Counted from the first letter of the stretch, positions 54,584 to 63,359 are shown. The stretch is DNA of 64,000 nucleotides from Methylobacterium nodulans ORS 2060 (GCF_000022085.1 NC_011894.1:6991001-7055000); one strand, 5' to 3'. Notes: generated from the letters alone by a model not told the origin. A program made the numbers and translations.

Positions 54584-56858
54584 AGAAATCGACTGTCGCT
54601 GATACCAAGAAGGTGCGAGGCGCACCTTGGCTCAGGATTCCGCGGCCGGTCGTAGCCCAGTAGTTGTTGCCTGTGACGTTGACCACATTGGCGCGGAAGG
54701 TCACAGGGCGATCCTGAACAACGGTGCTGTAGCGCAGGCCAAGATCAAGCGTAGCCCAATCCGGGATCTTTTGCGAGTTTGCCTGGTCATAATACTGTGC
54801 AGATGTGTAGATGATGCGCCCGGTCAGCGTCACGCCGGGTGCAAGCCATGGCGGAAGATCGTATTCAGCGTAAAGATTGACCTGAGCGTCAGGAACACCA
54901 ACGGCGACATTGCCGTCGAACCGACCGCCCTGCGTCTTCAGCAGGCGTCCGTCGATCAGACTGAAACCGCCAAGCAAGCGAAAGCCGGGCGCGGGCTCGC
55001 CGAACACGCTGAACTCGACGCCACGGTTGCGCTGCTCGCCGTTCAGCGCGAACACGTTGTTGAGGCCCAGAAAGCCGAAGGGCTGGTTGATCTCGTAGGC
55101 GGCGAAGCCCACGCCCACGGCACCGAAATCGTACTTGGCCCCAGCCTCAACCTGGCTCGACACGATGGCTGGCAACGCTTGGTTCGCATTCGCTGCCGTG
55201 AGTGGTATGGCCGGGGAGGTTAGACCCTCGATGTAGTTGGCGTAGAGTGAGAGCCGATCTATCGGCTTCACCACCAAACCGACCCCGGGTGAGAATGCGC
55301 TGCTATCCTCGATCGCAGTTGTCGCTCCGGTACGAGCGTTGAAGCTCTTTACGTTGATACCCTGCCAGCGCCCGCCAATGGTGAGCTGTACTCGGCCATC
55401 GAATACAGACAGTGTGTCGGCAATGGCCACCGAGCGGTTGATTCGTGCAGCGGTCATCGGCAGCGCGTCAGTCTGCCCGAATGCGCTGCGAGGCGGAAAA
55501 TAGGTCGGTGCATAGAGGTTGGAAGTGATGGTGCTGCCAATAGAATAGCTGACTGCACTTTGGTCGTACCAGAGGCCGACTGCCGCGACGCCCACTTCGT
55601 GCTTGACTGGACCCGTATAGAAGTGACCACGCGCTCCGACCTCGCCTGTATCTCCATTCGAGATGAATGGCAGATAGCTAATTGGATCGCGGTAATCGCC
55701 GCGAGCATTGAAGATCGTCAGAACACCACCTAGGTACTCCTGATAGAACTGACTGTGGCCGTAGGCGGCATAGACGGTGAGCTGGTCAGTGAGGTCATAC
55801 TCGGCCCGCAGCGCCACTTGCTTGTTGTCGCTGTCGCGGTACTCCCAAGGCTGCTGCTGGTTCAGCCTCAGGTTTGGGGCGCGAGGAATGGGGAAGCCGG
55901 CTGCAACCGTGCGGTTGCGCAGCGGTGAGTTGAAGTCGGTCTTCTGGTATCCGAGGTCGGCGGACAGCCGCAAGCGCTCGCCGCGGTAGTCAAGCGCCAG
56001 GGCCGCAACGCCAAACTCGATCTGCTGATTATCGATGGGCGTCTTGCCAAACTGGTAGGCGCCGTTGAAGCGAACCCCCCATTCGTTGAACGCACCGTAG
56101 CGGCGACTGAAGTCCAGTGCCGTGTAGCTCTGACCATCGGAGATGTAGCCCTGGGTCACGCGCGTGAGAGGCACCTCCAACGCGCGCTTGGGGATCAGGT
56201 TGATGGTGCCGCCGATGTTGCCGAAAAGCGGGATGCCGGAGAGGAGCGTCGAGGGGCCATGGAGCACCTCCACGCGTTCGATCGGTTCGAGCGCCGGATT
56301 GAAGGCGTCGGCCACGCCATAGAGGCCGTTGAACGCGATGTCCTGGGCGAAGTACGGGAAGCCACGGATGAAGAAGCCCTGGATGCCGCTGAAGGCTGGC
56401 ACATTTGTGCGCACGGCCGGGTCGTTGTTCACAACATCCTGGAGAGTGTGGGCCTGCTGATCGCGGATGAGCTTGTCGGTAAAGCTGGTTTGGCTGAAGG
56501 GCTGGTCGAAGGTGCTGCGATTGCCGAGAAAGCCGAGGCGCGAGCCGGAGCCAACCTGCCCACCGGCATAGGGCGGGGGCGGCGGTCCAACGACGGCATT
56601 TGGATTGCCCACAGATGCAGGCGCAGTACCGGGTGCCGTGCCCTGGCCGGCTCCTTCGACCACGATCTCGGAGAGCTGAATGGATCCGCCGGCAGCTTCC
56701 TGAGCTCTGGCGGCGAGGGGGCTGAGCGCGACAGTGGCCACCAGAACGGTCAGGAGGTCGGTAGACTTTCTCGACACTGGCGCGACCTGACCATGGTCTC
56801 GCAATGCTTGATTGCAGCTCATCCTACGCATCACACCTGCCTCTAGGAACGTCAGCAC
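54582..56858 (-). CDS. TonB-dependent siderophore receptor
   Basis: About 758 residues: an outer-membrane 22-strand barrel with plug. Signal region VLVATVALSPLAARAQ, plug segments TLQDVVNNDPAVRTNVPAFSG, GFFIRGFPYF and ERVEVLHGPSTLLSGIP, then alternating barrel strands and the C-terminal sequence TFLVSATVDF ending in Phe. The exact start is uncertain: ATGs at 56858, 56831 and 56825 are all possible. Divergent position next to the sbn operon makes it the likely ferric-staphyloferrin B importer. No ABC importer or TonB gene is in the window. Confidence 0.92.
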   Translation of the reverse strand: MLTFLEAGVMRRMSCNQALRDHGQVAPVSRKSTDLLTVLVATVALSPLAARAQEAAGGSIQLSEIVVEGAGQGTAPGTAPASVGNPNAVVGPPPPPYAGGQVGSGSRLGFLGNRSTFDQPFSQTSFTDKLIRDQQAHTLQDVVNNDPAVRTNVPAFSGIQGFFIRGFPYFAQDIAFNGLYGVADAFNPALEPIERVEVLHGPSTLLSGIPLFGNIGGTINLIPKRALEVPLTRVTQGYISDGQSYTALDFSRRYGAFNEWGVRFNGAYQFGKTPIDNQQIEFGVAALALDYRGERLRLSADLGYQKTDFNSPLRNRTVAAGFPIPRAPNLRLNQQQPWEYRDSDNKQVALRAEYDLTDQLTVYAAYGHSQFYQEYLGGVLTIFNARGDYRDPISYLPFISNGDTGEVGARGHFYTGPVKHEVGVAAVGLWYDQSAVSYSIGSTITSNLYAPTYFPPRSAFGQTDALPMTAARINRSVAIADTLSVFDGRVQLTIGGRWQGINVKSFNARTGATTAIEDSSAFSPGVGLVVKPIDRLSLYANYIEGLTSPAIPLTAANANQALPAIVSSQVEAGAKYDFGAVGVGFAAYEINQPFGFLGLNNVFALNGEQRNRGVEFSVFGEPAPGFRLLGGFSLIDGRLLKTQGGRFDGNVAVGVPDAQVNLYAEYDLPPWLAPGVTLTGRIIYTSAQYYDQANSQKIPDWATLDLGLRYSTVVQDRPVTFRANVVNVTGNNYWATTGRGILSQGAPRTFLVSATVDF

Positions 56859-57582
56859 GGTGCCAACAAATGGCGTTCTGCAGCAAGGCTCGCAATGCCT
56901 GCGTTGGTATTAGATTTTCCCGAGTGATGTTGATGACACACCTAGGGCATGTGTTTTAATTATACTTTTTCTAAATCTAGGCATGCCCGTTCAATGCGCG
57001 TTCGCCTTCTTGTGGTGTAGTCGTGTTGGGCGATAAATGCGCGCGGCCGCAGCCGGGAACTGCCCGACCGGCTCCGCGCCCGCGTAGAGCACCGCAACGA
57101 GCTCGGCGCTCGCCTTGTCCGACCACTGCAGCTGCTCGGGCCCGAACGGCCCCATCGCGCGGTAGAAGGGGCGCTCCGCCCCACCCTGCTGTCGGGCTGG
57201 ACGATGCGGCCCTCGCCCTCCAGGCGGCTTCCGGCACAAAGCCCTCATGAATCATAGGCACACCTGCCACTGACTCCCTGACGCAGAAGCGATTGCCCTG
57301 ACAGCCCGCCAAGCCCCACTTGACTCCCGAATGGCTCTGTCTATCCTGGAAGACGCTATGTCCAATCGCCTTCAAAGCATCCGCCTCCTGGCACGCGCGG
57401 GCAGCCTCCAAGCAGGCTCTTAGCCCTGGCGCTTGGCTAACCTTGTCAGGGTGAGGCCAGGCCCAGGGAAAAATCTCCAGCACATAATCGTTGTTCTTCG
57501 TGCACGCCGTTGGAAACGGCTGCGCCGCGATCTGCACTGCCCGGAATAGCTGCGCGGGGCGGTCATGCTGTGAGGTGCCAGT
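56859..57582. other. Intergenic region, probable receptor promoter and coding remnants
   Basis: Near 56930-56985 the DNA is AT-rich and contains TTCTAAA (56969-56975), a half-site like that upstream of sbnA. The minus strand 56977-57672 is open for 231 codons, and a second frame near 57000-57150 reads GPFGPEQLQWSDKASAELVA and LYAGAEPVGQFPAAAARIYR, which looks protein-like. I recognise neither; they are probably remnants of lost genes. Confidence 0.35.
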
Positions 57583-58026
57583 ATGGACGGAGTCCCCAGC
57601 CTCCCACCGATTACGATTTCTAATTACGATTTTGACCGTCTCGTCGTGTATGGGCTCACAGCCTACATGCACGGAGACCGTAACGTCGTTTTTCTATTTT
57701 CTGAATTGGAGCGGGCGACGGTATGCCCGGCCATGGAGCTGCCCGACCAGGTTGTTTCAGCCAATTGTCGTGTGATCTACCGGATCGATGACGAGCCATG
57801 CCTGCGGGCTCACATGCTCGTGCATCCTTGTGACTTGATAAGCCCCGACGACGAGATCTCGGCGGGCAGCCCACTTGGCATCGCGCTGCTGGGCCTGAAG
57901 GTCGGAGATCGGATGCCCTTCTGTGACACCCAGACGGGTGGTCGGCACGTGGTTGCAGTTGAAGGCGTTGGACTGCGTTTCGTCGAGGATGCTCCAAAAA
58001 CGACCAGAGCATTCCTCAAGCACTAA
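57583..58026 (+). CDS. rnk: Rnk-like nucleoside diphosphate kinase regulator (GreA/GreB C-domain)
   Basis: 147 residues. An N-terminal short helical part (ITISNYDFDRLVVYGL, LFSELERATVC) and then the GreA/GreB FKBP-like C-terminal domain: ELPDQVVSANCRVIYRID, RAHMLVHPCDLISPDDEIS and SPLGIALLGLKVGDRMPF. This matches Rnk, which binds RNA polymerase without the Gre coiled-coil tip. Stand-alone gene. Confidence 0.85.
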   Translation: MDGVPSLPPITISNYDFDRLVVYGLTAYMHGDRNVVFLFSELERATVCPAMELPDQVVSANCRVIYRIDDEPCLRAHMLVHPCDLISPDDEISAGSPLGIALLGLKVGDRMPFCDTQTGGRHVVAVEGVGLRFVEDAPKTTRAFLKH

Positions 58027-58141
58027 GAGCTCTCCGTTCTCCTACAGGCCTCGGCGACGTCGCCCACTGGGGCGTGGCGATGTCGCCGTCACGGCTGTGC
58101 CTGAAGGCCGGCCCGTTTCAACGCCCCTGCAGGATGCAGAT

Positions 58142-58399
58142 ATGGTTGACCGCCATTGGCCCGTGCATGGCCGCATCACTGGACCCATCGTGATCGGCGT
58201 GTTCCTCTACGGCCACGGCAAGAACGCCTACTGGTACGGCTCGCAGCTCTCCATCGAGGAGACGCGCCGCATCGCCCCCTACCAGAACGCCACCGGCCTG
58301 CAGGTGACCTCGGCCGTGCTCGCCGACCGTCCCGGGCTGTTCCCGGAGGACATCGACGAGAGCGATCCCTGGCAGTTCCGCAACATGCTGGTCCAGTAG
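58142..58399 (+). pseudogene. Fragment of homospermidine synthase
   Basis: FLYGHGKNAYWYGSQLSIEE and RRIAPYQNATGLQVTSAVLA are the conserved C-terminal region of homospermidine synthase. The catalytic N-terminal domains are absent, and after VLAD the sequence departs from the family and ends in an unrelated short tail. A relic left 15 bases before serC. Confidence 0.75.
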
Positions 58400-58414
58400 C
58401 AGGAGGCAGCCGCG

Positions 58415-59635
58415 ATGCAGGGCACTCTTCATGTGATGGGCACGGGCGCTTCCGGCAAATCCGGATCGCTTGAGGCGGCATCTCGTCGGCCTGAGGTGCG
58501 TCCGCGTGTGCCCTGCTTCTCGTCTGGGCCGTGCACCAAGCGTCCTGGCTGGCAGGTCGATGCGCTCTCAAGGGCGGTACTCGGCCGCTCCCACCGCTCT
58601 CCACTGGGCAGGAGCAGGCTCAAGGAAGCCATAGACCTGACCCGTCGAGTCCTGCGCGTACCATCCGGCTACCGCATCGGCATCGTGCCGGGCTCCGACA
58701 CCGGTGCCGTCGAGATGGCCATGTGGACGATGCTGGGCCCGAGGGCCGTCGAGGTCGCTGCCTGGGAAGCTTTCGGGGCCGAGTGGGTTACGGACGCGTT
58801 GAAAGAGCTGAAGATCAATCCTCGCGTTCACCAAGCACCCTATGGCGTGCTGCCGGATCTCTCTCGGATCGACACTTGGCACAACGACGTCATCTTCACC
58901 TGGAACGGCACGGCTGCGGGCGTGAAGGTGCCGAACGGCGACTGGATCGCGGCGGACCGCGAAGGCATCACGATCTGCGATGCCACCTCGGCAGCCTTTG
59001 CGCAGCCTCTGCCTTTCGACAAGCTCGATGTTGTCACCTTCTCCTGGCAGAAGGTGATGGGCAGCGAAGCTGCTCATGGCGTCTTGGTTCTGTCGCCACG
59101 CGCCGTCGCACGGATCGAGAGCCACACCCCCGCTTGGCCCGTGCCGAAGGTCTTCCGCCTCGCAAAGAACGGTAAGCTGATAGACGGCATCTTCGAGGGG
59201 GACACGATCAACACGCCCTCGATGCTCGCGGTCGAAGACTACCTTGATGCCCTGCGCTGGGCCGAGTCGATCGGCGGCCTCGACGCGCTTCACGCACGGG
59301 CCAACGCCAACGCCAAGGTGATCCATGACTGGGTGGCGCGGACCCCCTGGATTACCAATCTTGCGGTCGATTCAGCCACCTACTCGAACACGAGCGTCTG
59401 CCTCGTCATCACCGATCCCGACGTGCTCGCCAGGGGCGATGCGGCAACTGCAGCCCTGACGAAGGACATCGTCGAGATCCTGGAACGGGAGCAGGTCGCT
59501 TTCGACATCGGCGCCTACCGCGATGCGCCCCCGGGTCTTCGCATCTGGTGCGGCGGCACCGTCGAGCGTGACGATCTCGAGGCGCTTACCCCTTGGCTTG
59601 ACTGGGCCTTTTCTCAGGCCAAGCGCAACCTTTGA
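58415..59635 (+). CDS. serC: Phosphoserine aminotransferase
   Basis: 406 residues, PLP fold-type I, alphaproteobacterial SerC type: FSSGPCTKRPGWQVDAL, LGRSHRSPLGRSRLKEAIDL, IGIVPGSDTGAVEMAMW, WNGTAAGVKVPNGDWI, ICDATSAAF, and the PLP lysine in VVTFSWQKVMGSEAAHGVLVLS. It converts 3-phosphohydroxypyruvate to O-phospho-L-serine. GCAGGAGG lies just before the ATG. No serA is adjacent. Its product is also the substrate of SbnA, encoded 15 kb away, so a supply role for the siderophore is possible. The main genomic serC may lie elsewhere. Confidence 0.9.
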   Translation: MQGTLHVMGTGASGKSGSLEAASRRPEVRPRVPCFSSGPCTKRPGWQVDALSRAVLGRSHRSPLGRSRLKEAIDLTRRVLRVPSGYRIGIVPGSDTGAVEMAMWTMLGPRAVEVAAWEAFGAEWVTDALKELKINPRVHQAPYGVLPDLSRIDTWHNDVIFTWNGTAAGVKVPNGDWIAADREGITICDATSAAFAQPLPFDKLDVVTFSWQKVMGSEAAHGVLVLSPRAVARIESHTPAWPVPKVFRLAKNGKLIDGIFEGDTINTPSMLAVEDYLDALRWAESIGGLDALHARANANAKVIHDWVARTPWITNLAVDSATYSNTSVCLVITDPDVLARGDAATAALTKDIVEILEREQVAFDIGAYRDAPPGLRIWCGGTVERDDLEALTPWLDWAFSQAKRNL

Positions 59636-60091
59636 AGCCGGACCCTGCGCACCTCGCAGCGGACCGCTCTGGCAGTAACGAAGAGAAAGCAGACTAAATT
59701 GCAGAATGCCAAAACTCGCGGTCATAGGGGTGGGCCAGCACGACCGCGGCGAGGTCGAGAGCAACCCCCCTCCGCGATCAGCCGCATGCCGGGCGTGGGG
59801 TCATCGAGGTAGCCGCGGACGGCCGCGTCGAGCCTGAAGCCAGGACACGGCGGCTGGCCCAGCGACAGGTTGGCGAGCCCGCGGCTCTATGCGAGCACGG
59901 CGGGGGGACCGGGAGACGATTCGGTGGCAAACATCGCCACGTCTTAGCGTGGCGTTAGGCTGCCAGCGCGAGAGCGACCGGCACCGTCCAGACCATCGTG
60001 GGCGCGTCGCAGACCCACGATTTTGCAAACCGTTCTGCAAACCGGGGTGCCGGCACCACCTCAAGATCAGGGCTAAGTTCCTGAAGATAAA
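59636..60091. other. Intergenic region between serC and the integrated element
   Basis: No intact gene. The right part (59900-60091) is featureless to me; the left part holds a frameshifted coding remnant (59694-59900). Confidence 0.4.
59694..59900 (-). pseudogene. Frameshifted remnant of an unidentified gene
   Basis: The minus strand reads GLANLSLGQPPCPGFRLDAA and YLDDPTPGMRLIAEG, then past a run of six C/G (59765-59770) continues naturally only in another frame as VALDLAAVVLAHPYDREFWH, ending in TAG at 59694. I do not recognise the family. Confidence 0.45.
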
Positions 60092-60139
60092 TGGTCGGAG
60101 CGGCGGGATTCGAACCCACGACCCCTAGTCCCCCAGAAC
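60092..60139 (-). other. Attachment site: 3' fragment of tRNA-Pro(GGG)
   Basis: On the minus strand the sequence TCTGGGGGACTAGGGG, GGGTTCGAATCCC and CCGCTCCGACCA matches a proline tRNA from the anticodon loop through the T arm to the CCA end. The 5' half does not precede it: the bases expected to pair with ACTAG are absent, so it is not a functional tRNA gene. The break lies in the anticodon loop, a common integrase crossover point. Because the 3' end points left to host DNA, the intact tRNA-Pro should lie at the element's far end, beyond 64000. Confidence 0.8.
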
Positions 60140-60166
60140 AACGTTCTGACGCACTAAACACCTGAT

Positions 60167-61351
60167 CTAACTCGATTTTCTGCCTTCAGCCGCGTCAATG
60201 TGGGGCTCAATGTGGGGAGATTGAGCAGTGTGGGTGGCCTCCACGGCCTCAAGCCCTGCCCGGATGTCGTCGAGGAGCACGTGGGCGTAGCGGGTCGTGG
60301 TTTCGATGCGGGAGTGACCCAGCAGCTTCTGCGCGCCCTTCAGGTTGCCGGTCGCCCGAACGTAGCGGGTGCCGGCGGTGTGGCGGGTGTCATGTCGCCG
60401 GAAGCCTTCGGCGAGGCCGGCCTCGCGGATGCAGCGCCGCCAGTGCGTCTTGAAGCCGTTGTCTGTGATCGGCAGCCGCTCGCCCTTTGTCCGTCCGTCC
60501 CGGGTGCGCGCCACGGTGTAGGTGAACACGGCGATTGGGTGGTGCCCCTTGCACTCGTCCAGGATCGCGAGGCACGCGTTCGTGAGCGGGATCGTGTACC
60601 AGCGGGCCTGCCCGTCCTTGGCCTTGTTCCTGATCCGCGCCACGCGGTTGCGACGGTCGATCTGCGGCCACGTGAGCAGGGCGCCGCTGGCGCGGGTGCC
60701 CGTCGCCATCATGAACCGGAACAGGCGGCCATAGTCCGGCCCGAGCGCCTCGACGATCCGGTGCTCCTCGTCCGGGTCCGCCTCGCGGATGCGCTCCTGC
60801 GGCTCGGATAACCGCAGGTCGCCCCAGCGCGGGTAGGGTATCTGGTAGAGCCACACGTCCCGGGCGCGTCGGAACAGCTTCCGGAGGGGCTCCACCGCGT
60901 AGCGGTTCACGGTGGCGTTCGCGACCTTCTCCGATGGGATCTCGCGCAGCGCTCCCGTTTCCGGATCCCGGCGCACGCGGATCCCGCGCCGATACGCGAC
61001 CATCTCCGCGATCCGCTCCGTCGTGATCTCCGAGAGGAGCGTCTCCTTGCCGAAGTGGTGCGCGAGCCATTCGAGCGCCCACCACGTCGTGTCGGGCGTC
61101 GCGTGAAACTGTCCTACCTCGTTGAAGTATCGGGTACAGACATGCGCCATGGTCGGCGGTTCTTTACCGCCCCATTCGGCCCGACGGTTCTCGGCTTCTG
61201 CCAGTTCGAGGCGCTTCTTTTCCCTTAGTCTCTTTTCGGCGACTTGCGCCTGCCGGCGATCAGTTTCGCCCGTAGAGCATCGAATTCGATGACCCCCGAT
61301 TGCAAACTCGCACCAGTAGAACGCGGAGTTCGGGCGCTTGTAGACGGACAT
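60167..61351 (-). CDS. int: Tyrosine-family integrase of the integrated element
   Basis: 394 residues. An N-terminal arm-binding region (YWCEFAIGGHRIRCSTGETDRRQAQVAEKRLREKK), a SAM-like core domain, and the catalytic domain with Arg in FMMATGTRASGALLTWPQID, HxxR in FRRHDTRHTAGTRYV, and His/Tyr in KLLGHSRIETTTRYAHVLL. It sits 28 bases from the tRNA-Pro fragment, as expected for a site-specific integrase. Confidence 0.95.
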   Translation of the reverse strand: MSVYKRPNSAFYWCEFAIGGHRIRCSTGETDRRQAQVAEKRLREKKRLELAEAENRRAEWGGKEPPTMAHVCTRYFNEVGQFHATPDTTWWALEWLAHHFGKETLLSEITTERIAEMVAYRRGIRVRRDPETGALREIPSEKVANATVNRYAVEPLRKLFRRARDVWLYQIPYPRWGDLRLSEPQERIREADPDEEHRIVEALGPDYGRLFRFMMATGTRASGALLTWPQIDRRNRVARIRNKAKDGQARWYTIPLTNACLAILDECKGHHPIAVFTYTVARTRDGRTKGERLPITDNGFKTHWRRCIREAGLAEGFRRHDTRHTAGTRYVRATGNLKGAQKLLGHSRIETTTRYAHVLLDDIRAGLEAVEATHTAQSPHIEPHIDAAEGRKSS

Positions 61352-61596
61352 TCCTGGCGGCGCTCCCCGTTGAGGTATTCCAGCAGATCCACGAGAAGAA
61401 ACCGGCGCAGCTTGCGGGTTTGACTCTGACCCCGCAAGACGTACTTCACCTTGCCGGCCTTCACCTCGGCCCGAAGCTGCTTCTGGTTCATCTCCAGAGC
61501 GTTGGCGGCCTCGGCAAGGGTGATGGCGGTCCGCTCCTGGAAGGCGCGGGCGAGACGGTCGGGGATCGGGAAGCTCGCAAGCGGACTCTCAGGCAT
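61225..61596 (-). CDS. Excisionase-like small helix-turn-helix protein
   Basis: 123 residues from the ATG at 61596 (GGGAGGGG upstream). A winged-helix-like part: TAITLAEAANALEMNQKQLR, then AEVKAGKVKYVLRG and RRFLLVDLLEYLNG, as in excisionase/MerR-type phage proteins. Its 3' end overlaps the integrase gene by 127 bases in another frame, so either the tail is real and tightly packed or the protein ends earlier in function. Likely directs excision. Confidence 0.7.
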   Translation of the reverse strand: MPESPLASFPIPDRLARAFQERTAITLAEAANALEMNQKQLRAEVKAGKVKYVLRGQSQTRKLRRFLLVDLLEYLNGERRQECPSTSARTPRSTGASLQSGVIEFDALRAKLIAGRRKSPKRD

Positions 61597-61658
61597 CGGC
61601 CCCTCCCCGACTGTGACACCACACGACGAGCGGCGCCCCGAGCGCGACGCGCACGAAC

Positions 61659-61955
61659 TCACGCACGGAGGATCTCCAGTATGGTGAGCCGCTCGTTGGT
61701 GCGGGCGATGATCGCCTCGCGCTCCTCATTCCGATCCTGCGGGTAGCAATCGACACGCGGCGGCCTCTCCCCGTCGAAGTACAGCTTGCCGCCGAACCCG
61801 AGCCGCCCCTGGAAGCGCCATTCCAGTGGAAGCACGCCGGCTGCGGAGCGCACGAACATCTCGCGGTCGTATACGTCGTCGGGTGCCCCAGCCTCCTCGA
61901 CCAGAGCGGTGTAGATCGCATCGGCCTCGCCCTCCGTCAGAGCGCCTGGTCTCAT
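61659..61955 (-). CDS. Hypothetical phage-type protein, 98 residues
   Basis: Starts MRPGALTEGEADAIYTALVE and includes LPLEWRFQGRLGFGGKLYFD and DCYPQDRNEEREAII. GGGGGAGGGGGAGACA precedes the ATG, which overlaps the upstream small gene's stop by 4 bases. No known family recognised. Confidence 0.7.
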   Translation of the reverse strand: MRPGALTEGEADAIYTALVEEAGAPDDVYDREMFVRSAAGVLPLEWRFQGRLGFGGKLYFDGERPPRVDCYPQDRNEEREAIIARTNERLTILEILRA

Positions 61956-62062
61956 TGTCTCCCTCCCCCTCCCCTTCGCACGGCGCGCCAGCTGTAGCGG
62001 GTGGCGCCGAAGAGCGCGTAGAGCGTGATGGCGCCGAGCCGGATGGTTTCGAAGGTGCTCAC
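61952..62062 (-). CDS. Very small single-span protein, 36 residues
   Basis: Reads VSTFETIRLGAITLYALFGA then TRYSWRAVRRGGGGRQ. It starts with GTG at 62062, seven bases after GGAGG. Upstream overlap GTGA with the Gp37/Gp68 gene and downstream overlap ATGA with the 98-residue gene make it a credible coupled gene despite its size. One probable membrane helix. Confidence 0.6.
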   Translation of the reverse strand: MSTFETIRLGAITLYALFGATRYSWRAVRRGGGGRQ

Positions 62063-62916
62063 GGACGCACCTCCGGCATCTGATCCCAGGTGCGGCCGTC
62101 GAGGAGGCGGCCGGCGGCGGCCTTGCCGATCCGCAGGCATTCGGCGTCTTGGTCGTAGCGGCAGTGGTCGAAGCGCCCGAACTCAGGCCCGCCCGTCCAG
62201 CCGTCGAGGTGGCGCAGTTGGTCGACGTCGATCCAGTCGCCGTGCTGCTTGAAGTGATAGGCGACGCCCGCCGCGATGCACTGGCCTCGGATGGCTCGCG
62301 CCCACTCCGCACGCATCGGCCGGGCGCCCGGGCCGCTCTCGCCGCCGACGATCACGAGGTGGATGCCGGTGAGGTCGATCTCACCGAGATCCTCGAGCAA
62401 CGGCTCGCAGGACAGGAAGCGGACCCGCGCCGGCACGGTCCTCAGCGCGTCGAGGTTCCGCAGCCGGGCACGGTCTTCGATCGTCGTGCCGAGCCAGACG
62501 TTCGGCCAGCCCGCGCCCCAGGCCGGCGCGCCGATCGCCGAGCCCGGCAGCATCTTGGCGATGTTCTGCGGGCGCTTCGTCAGCAGCATCCAATCGAGGT
62601 GCGGGGTCTGGGCGATGCGGTGCCAAGCGTCGTCGCGCCAGCGGCTCGGCACCTGGTTGTCGAAGAAGTCGGCCAGCGAGGCACAGAAGACCCGATGCCG
62701 CTCGCCGGCCGCTGCCGCGGCGCGGTCCCACTTGAGCGGCTGCTGCCAGTTCGAGGCGCTGGTCCGGCGGCGCTCGCCGGTCCAGAGGTGCGCCTGTCCG
62801 GTGCGCTTGGCCCAGGCCTCGGCGTAGCAGTGGTCGCATGCCGGGCTGAGGCGAGTGCAGCCCACCCAGGGATTGAAGGTGTGGTGGCACCATTCGATCT
62901 TGCTGTTCTCGGCCAT
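62059..62916 (-). CDS. Phage Gp37/Gp68-family protein (DUF5131)
   Basis: 285 residues: KIEWCHHTFNPWVGCTRLSP and ACDHCYAEAWAKRTG at the N-terminus, with a C-x6-C-x2-C cluster that could hold an iron-sulfur centre, then LDWMLLTKRPQNIAKMLPG, VWLGTTIEDRARLRNLDAL, RFLSCEPLLEDLG and VIVGGESGPGARPMRAEWAR. This matches phage Gp37/Gp68 proteins, a radical-SAM-like family of unknown reaction. Confidence 0.88.
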   Translation of the reverse strand: MAENSKIEWCHHTFNPWVGCTRLSPACDHCYAEAWAKRTGQAHLWTGERRRTSASNWQQPLKWDRAAAAAGERHRVFCASLADFFDNQVPSRWRDDAWHRIAQTPHLDWMLLTKRPQNIAKMLPGSAIGAPAWGAGWPNVWLGTTIEDRARLRNLDALRTVPARVRFLSCEPLLEDLGEIDLTGIHLVIVGGESGPGARPMRAEWARAIRGQCIAAGVAYHFKQHGDWIDVDQLRHLDGWTGGPEFGRFDHCRYDQDAECLRIGKAAAGRLLDGRTWDQMPEVRP

Positions 62917-62930
62917 GCACTGCCTCCGGG

Positions 62931-63359
62931 TCAAAGCTCGATCCGGCCCGCCGCTGGGGCGTTCTCGCGGGCACAGGTCGAGCACTGGTCCTCGCCGGCC
63001 CAGCCGCAGCCGCCGGGGCAGGCGTCCTCCTGGGTGCAGCCGCAATCCCGGCAGATTCCGCCGAGCAGCAACGGGACGCGCGGTGTGACGCCGTCCTCCG
63101 CCTCCAGGGCGCCGTCCGGCAGCGCCTCGGACACCTCCATGGTGAGCATCCGGGTCAGCAGGGTCTCGGCGGCCTCGGCCGCGCGCCCGAGGATGTCGCT
63201 TAGCTGGTCCTCGTAGACGCGCTGGCGCAGCCGCCAGGAGGCGACCAGCTCGATCGCGACAGCGCCGATCCGGGCCTGCTCCTCGCGGGTGAGGCCGAGC
63301 CAGATGTCGGCGCCGTCGAAGCGGCGGAAGGCCGGGCCGGCCTGGGTCTCGGTGGTCAT
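62931..63359 (-). CDS. Phage-type protein with C-terminal cysteine-rich knuckle
   Basis: 142 residues from the ATG at 63359. The N-terminal half is helical (LGLTREEQARIGAVAIELVA). The C-terminus GGICRDCGCTQEDACPGGCG, WAGEDQCSTC holds seven cysteines, a likely zinc or iron-sulfur site common in short phage proteins. It lies 14 bases before the Gp37/Gp68 gene. Function unknown. Confidence 0.7.
   Translation of the reverse strand: MTTETQAGPAFRRFDGADIWLGLTREEQARIGAVAIELVASWRLRQRVYEDQLSDILGRAAEAAETLLTRMLTMEVSEALPDGALEAEDGVTPRVPLLLGGICRDCGCTQEDACPGGCGWAGEDQCSTCARENAPAAGRIEL

Noticed and set aside
56977..57672. A 231-codon leftward gene
   Set aside because: Mixed protein-like pieces in different frames and no ribosome site; better treated as remnants.
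60060..60170. Functional tRNA-Pro gene at the island edge
   Set aside because: Only the 3' part from the anticodon loop is present; the acceptor and D-arm sequences are missing on the 5' side.
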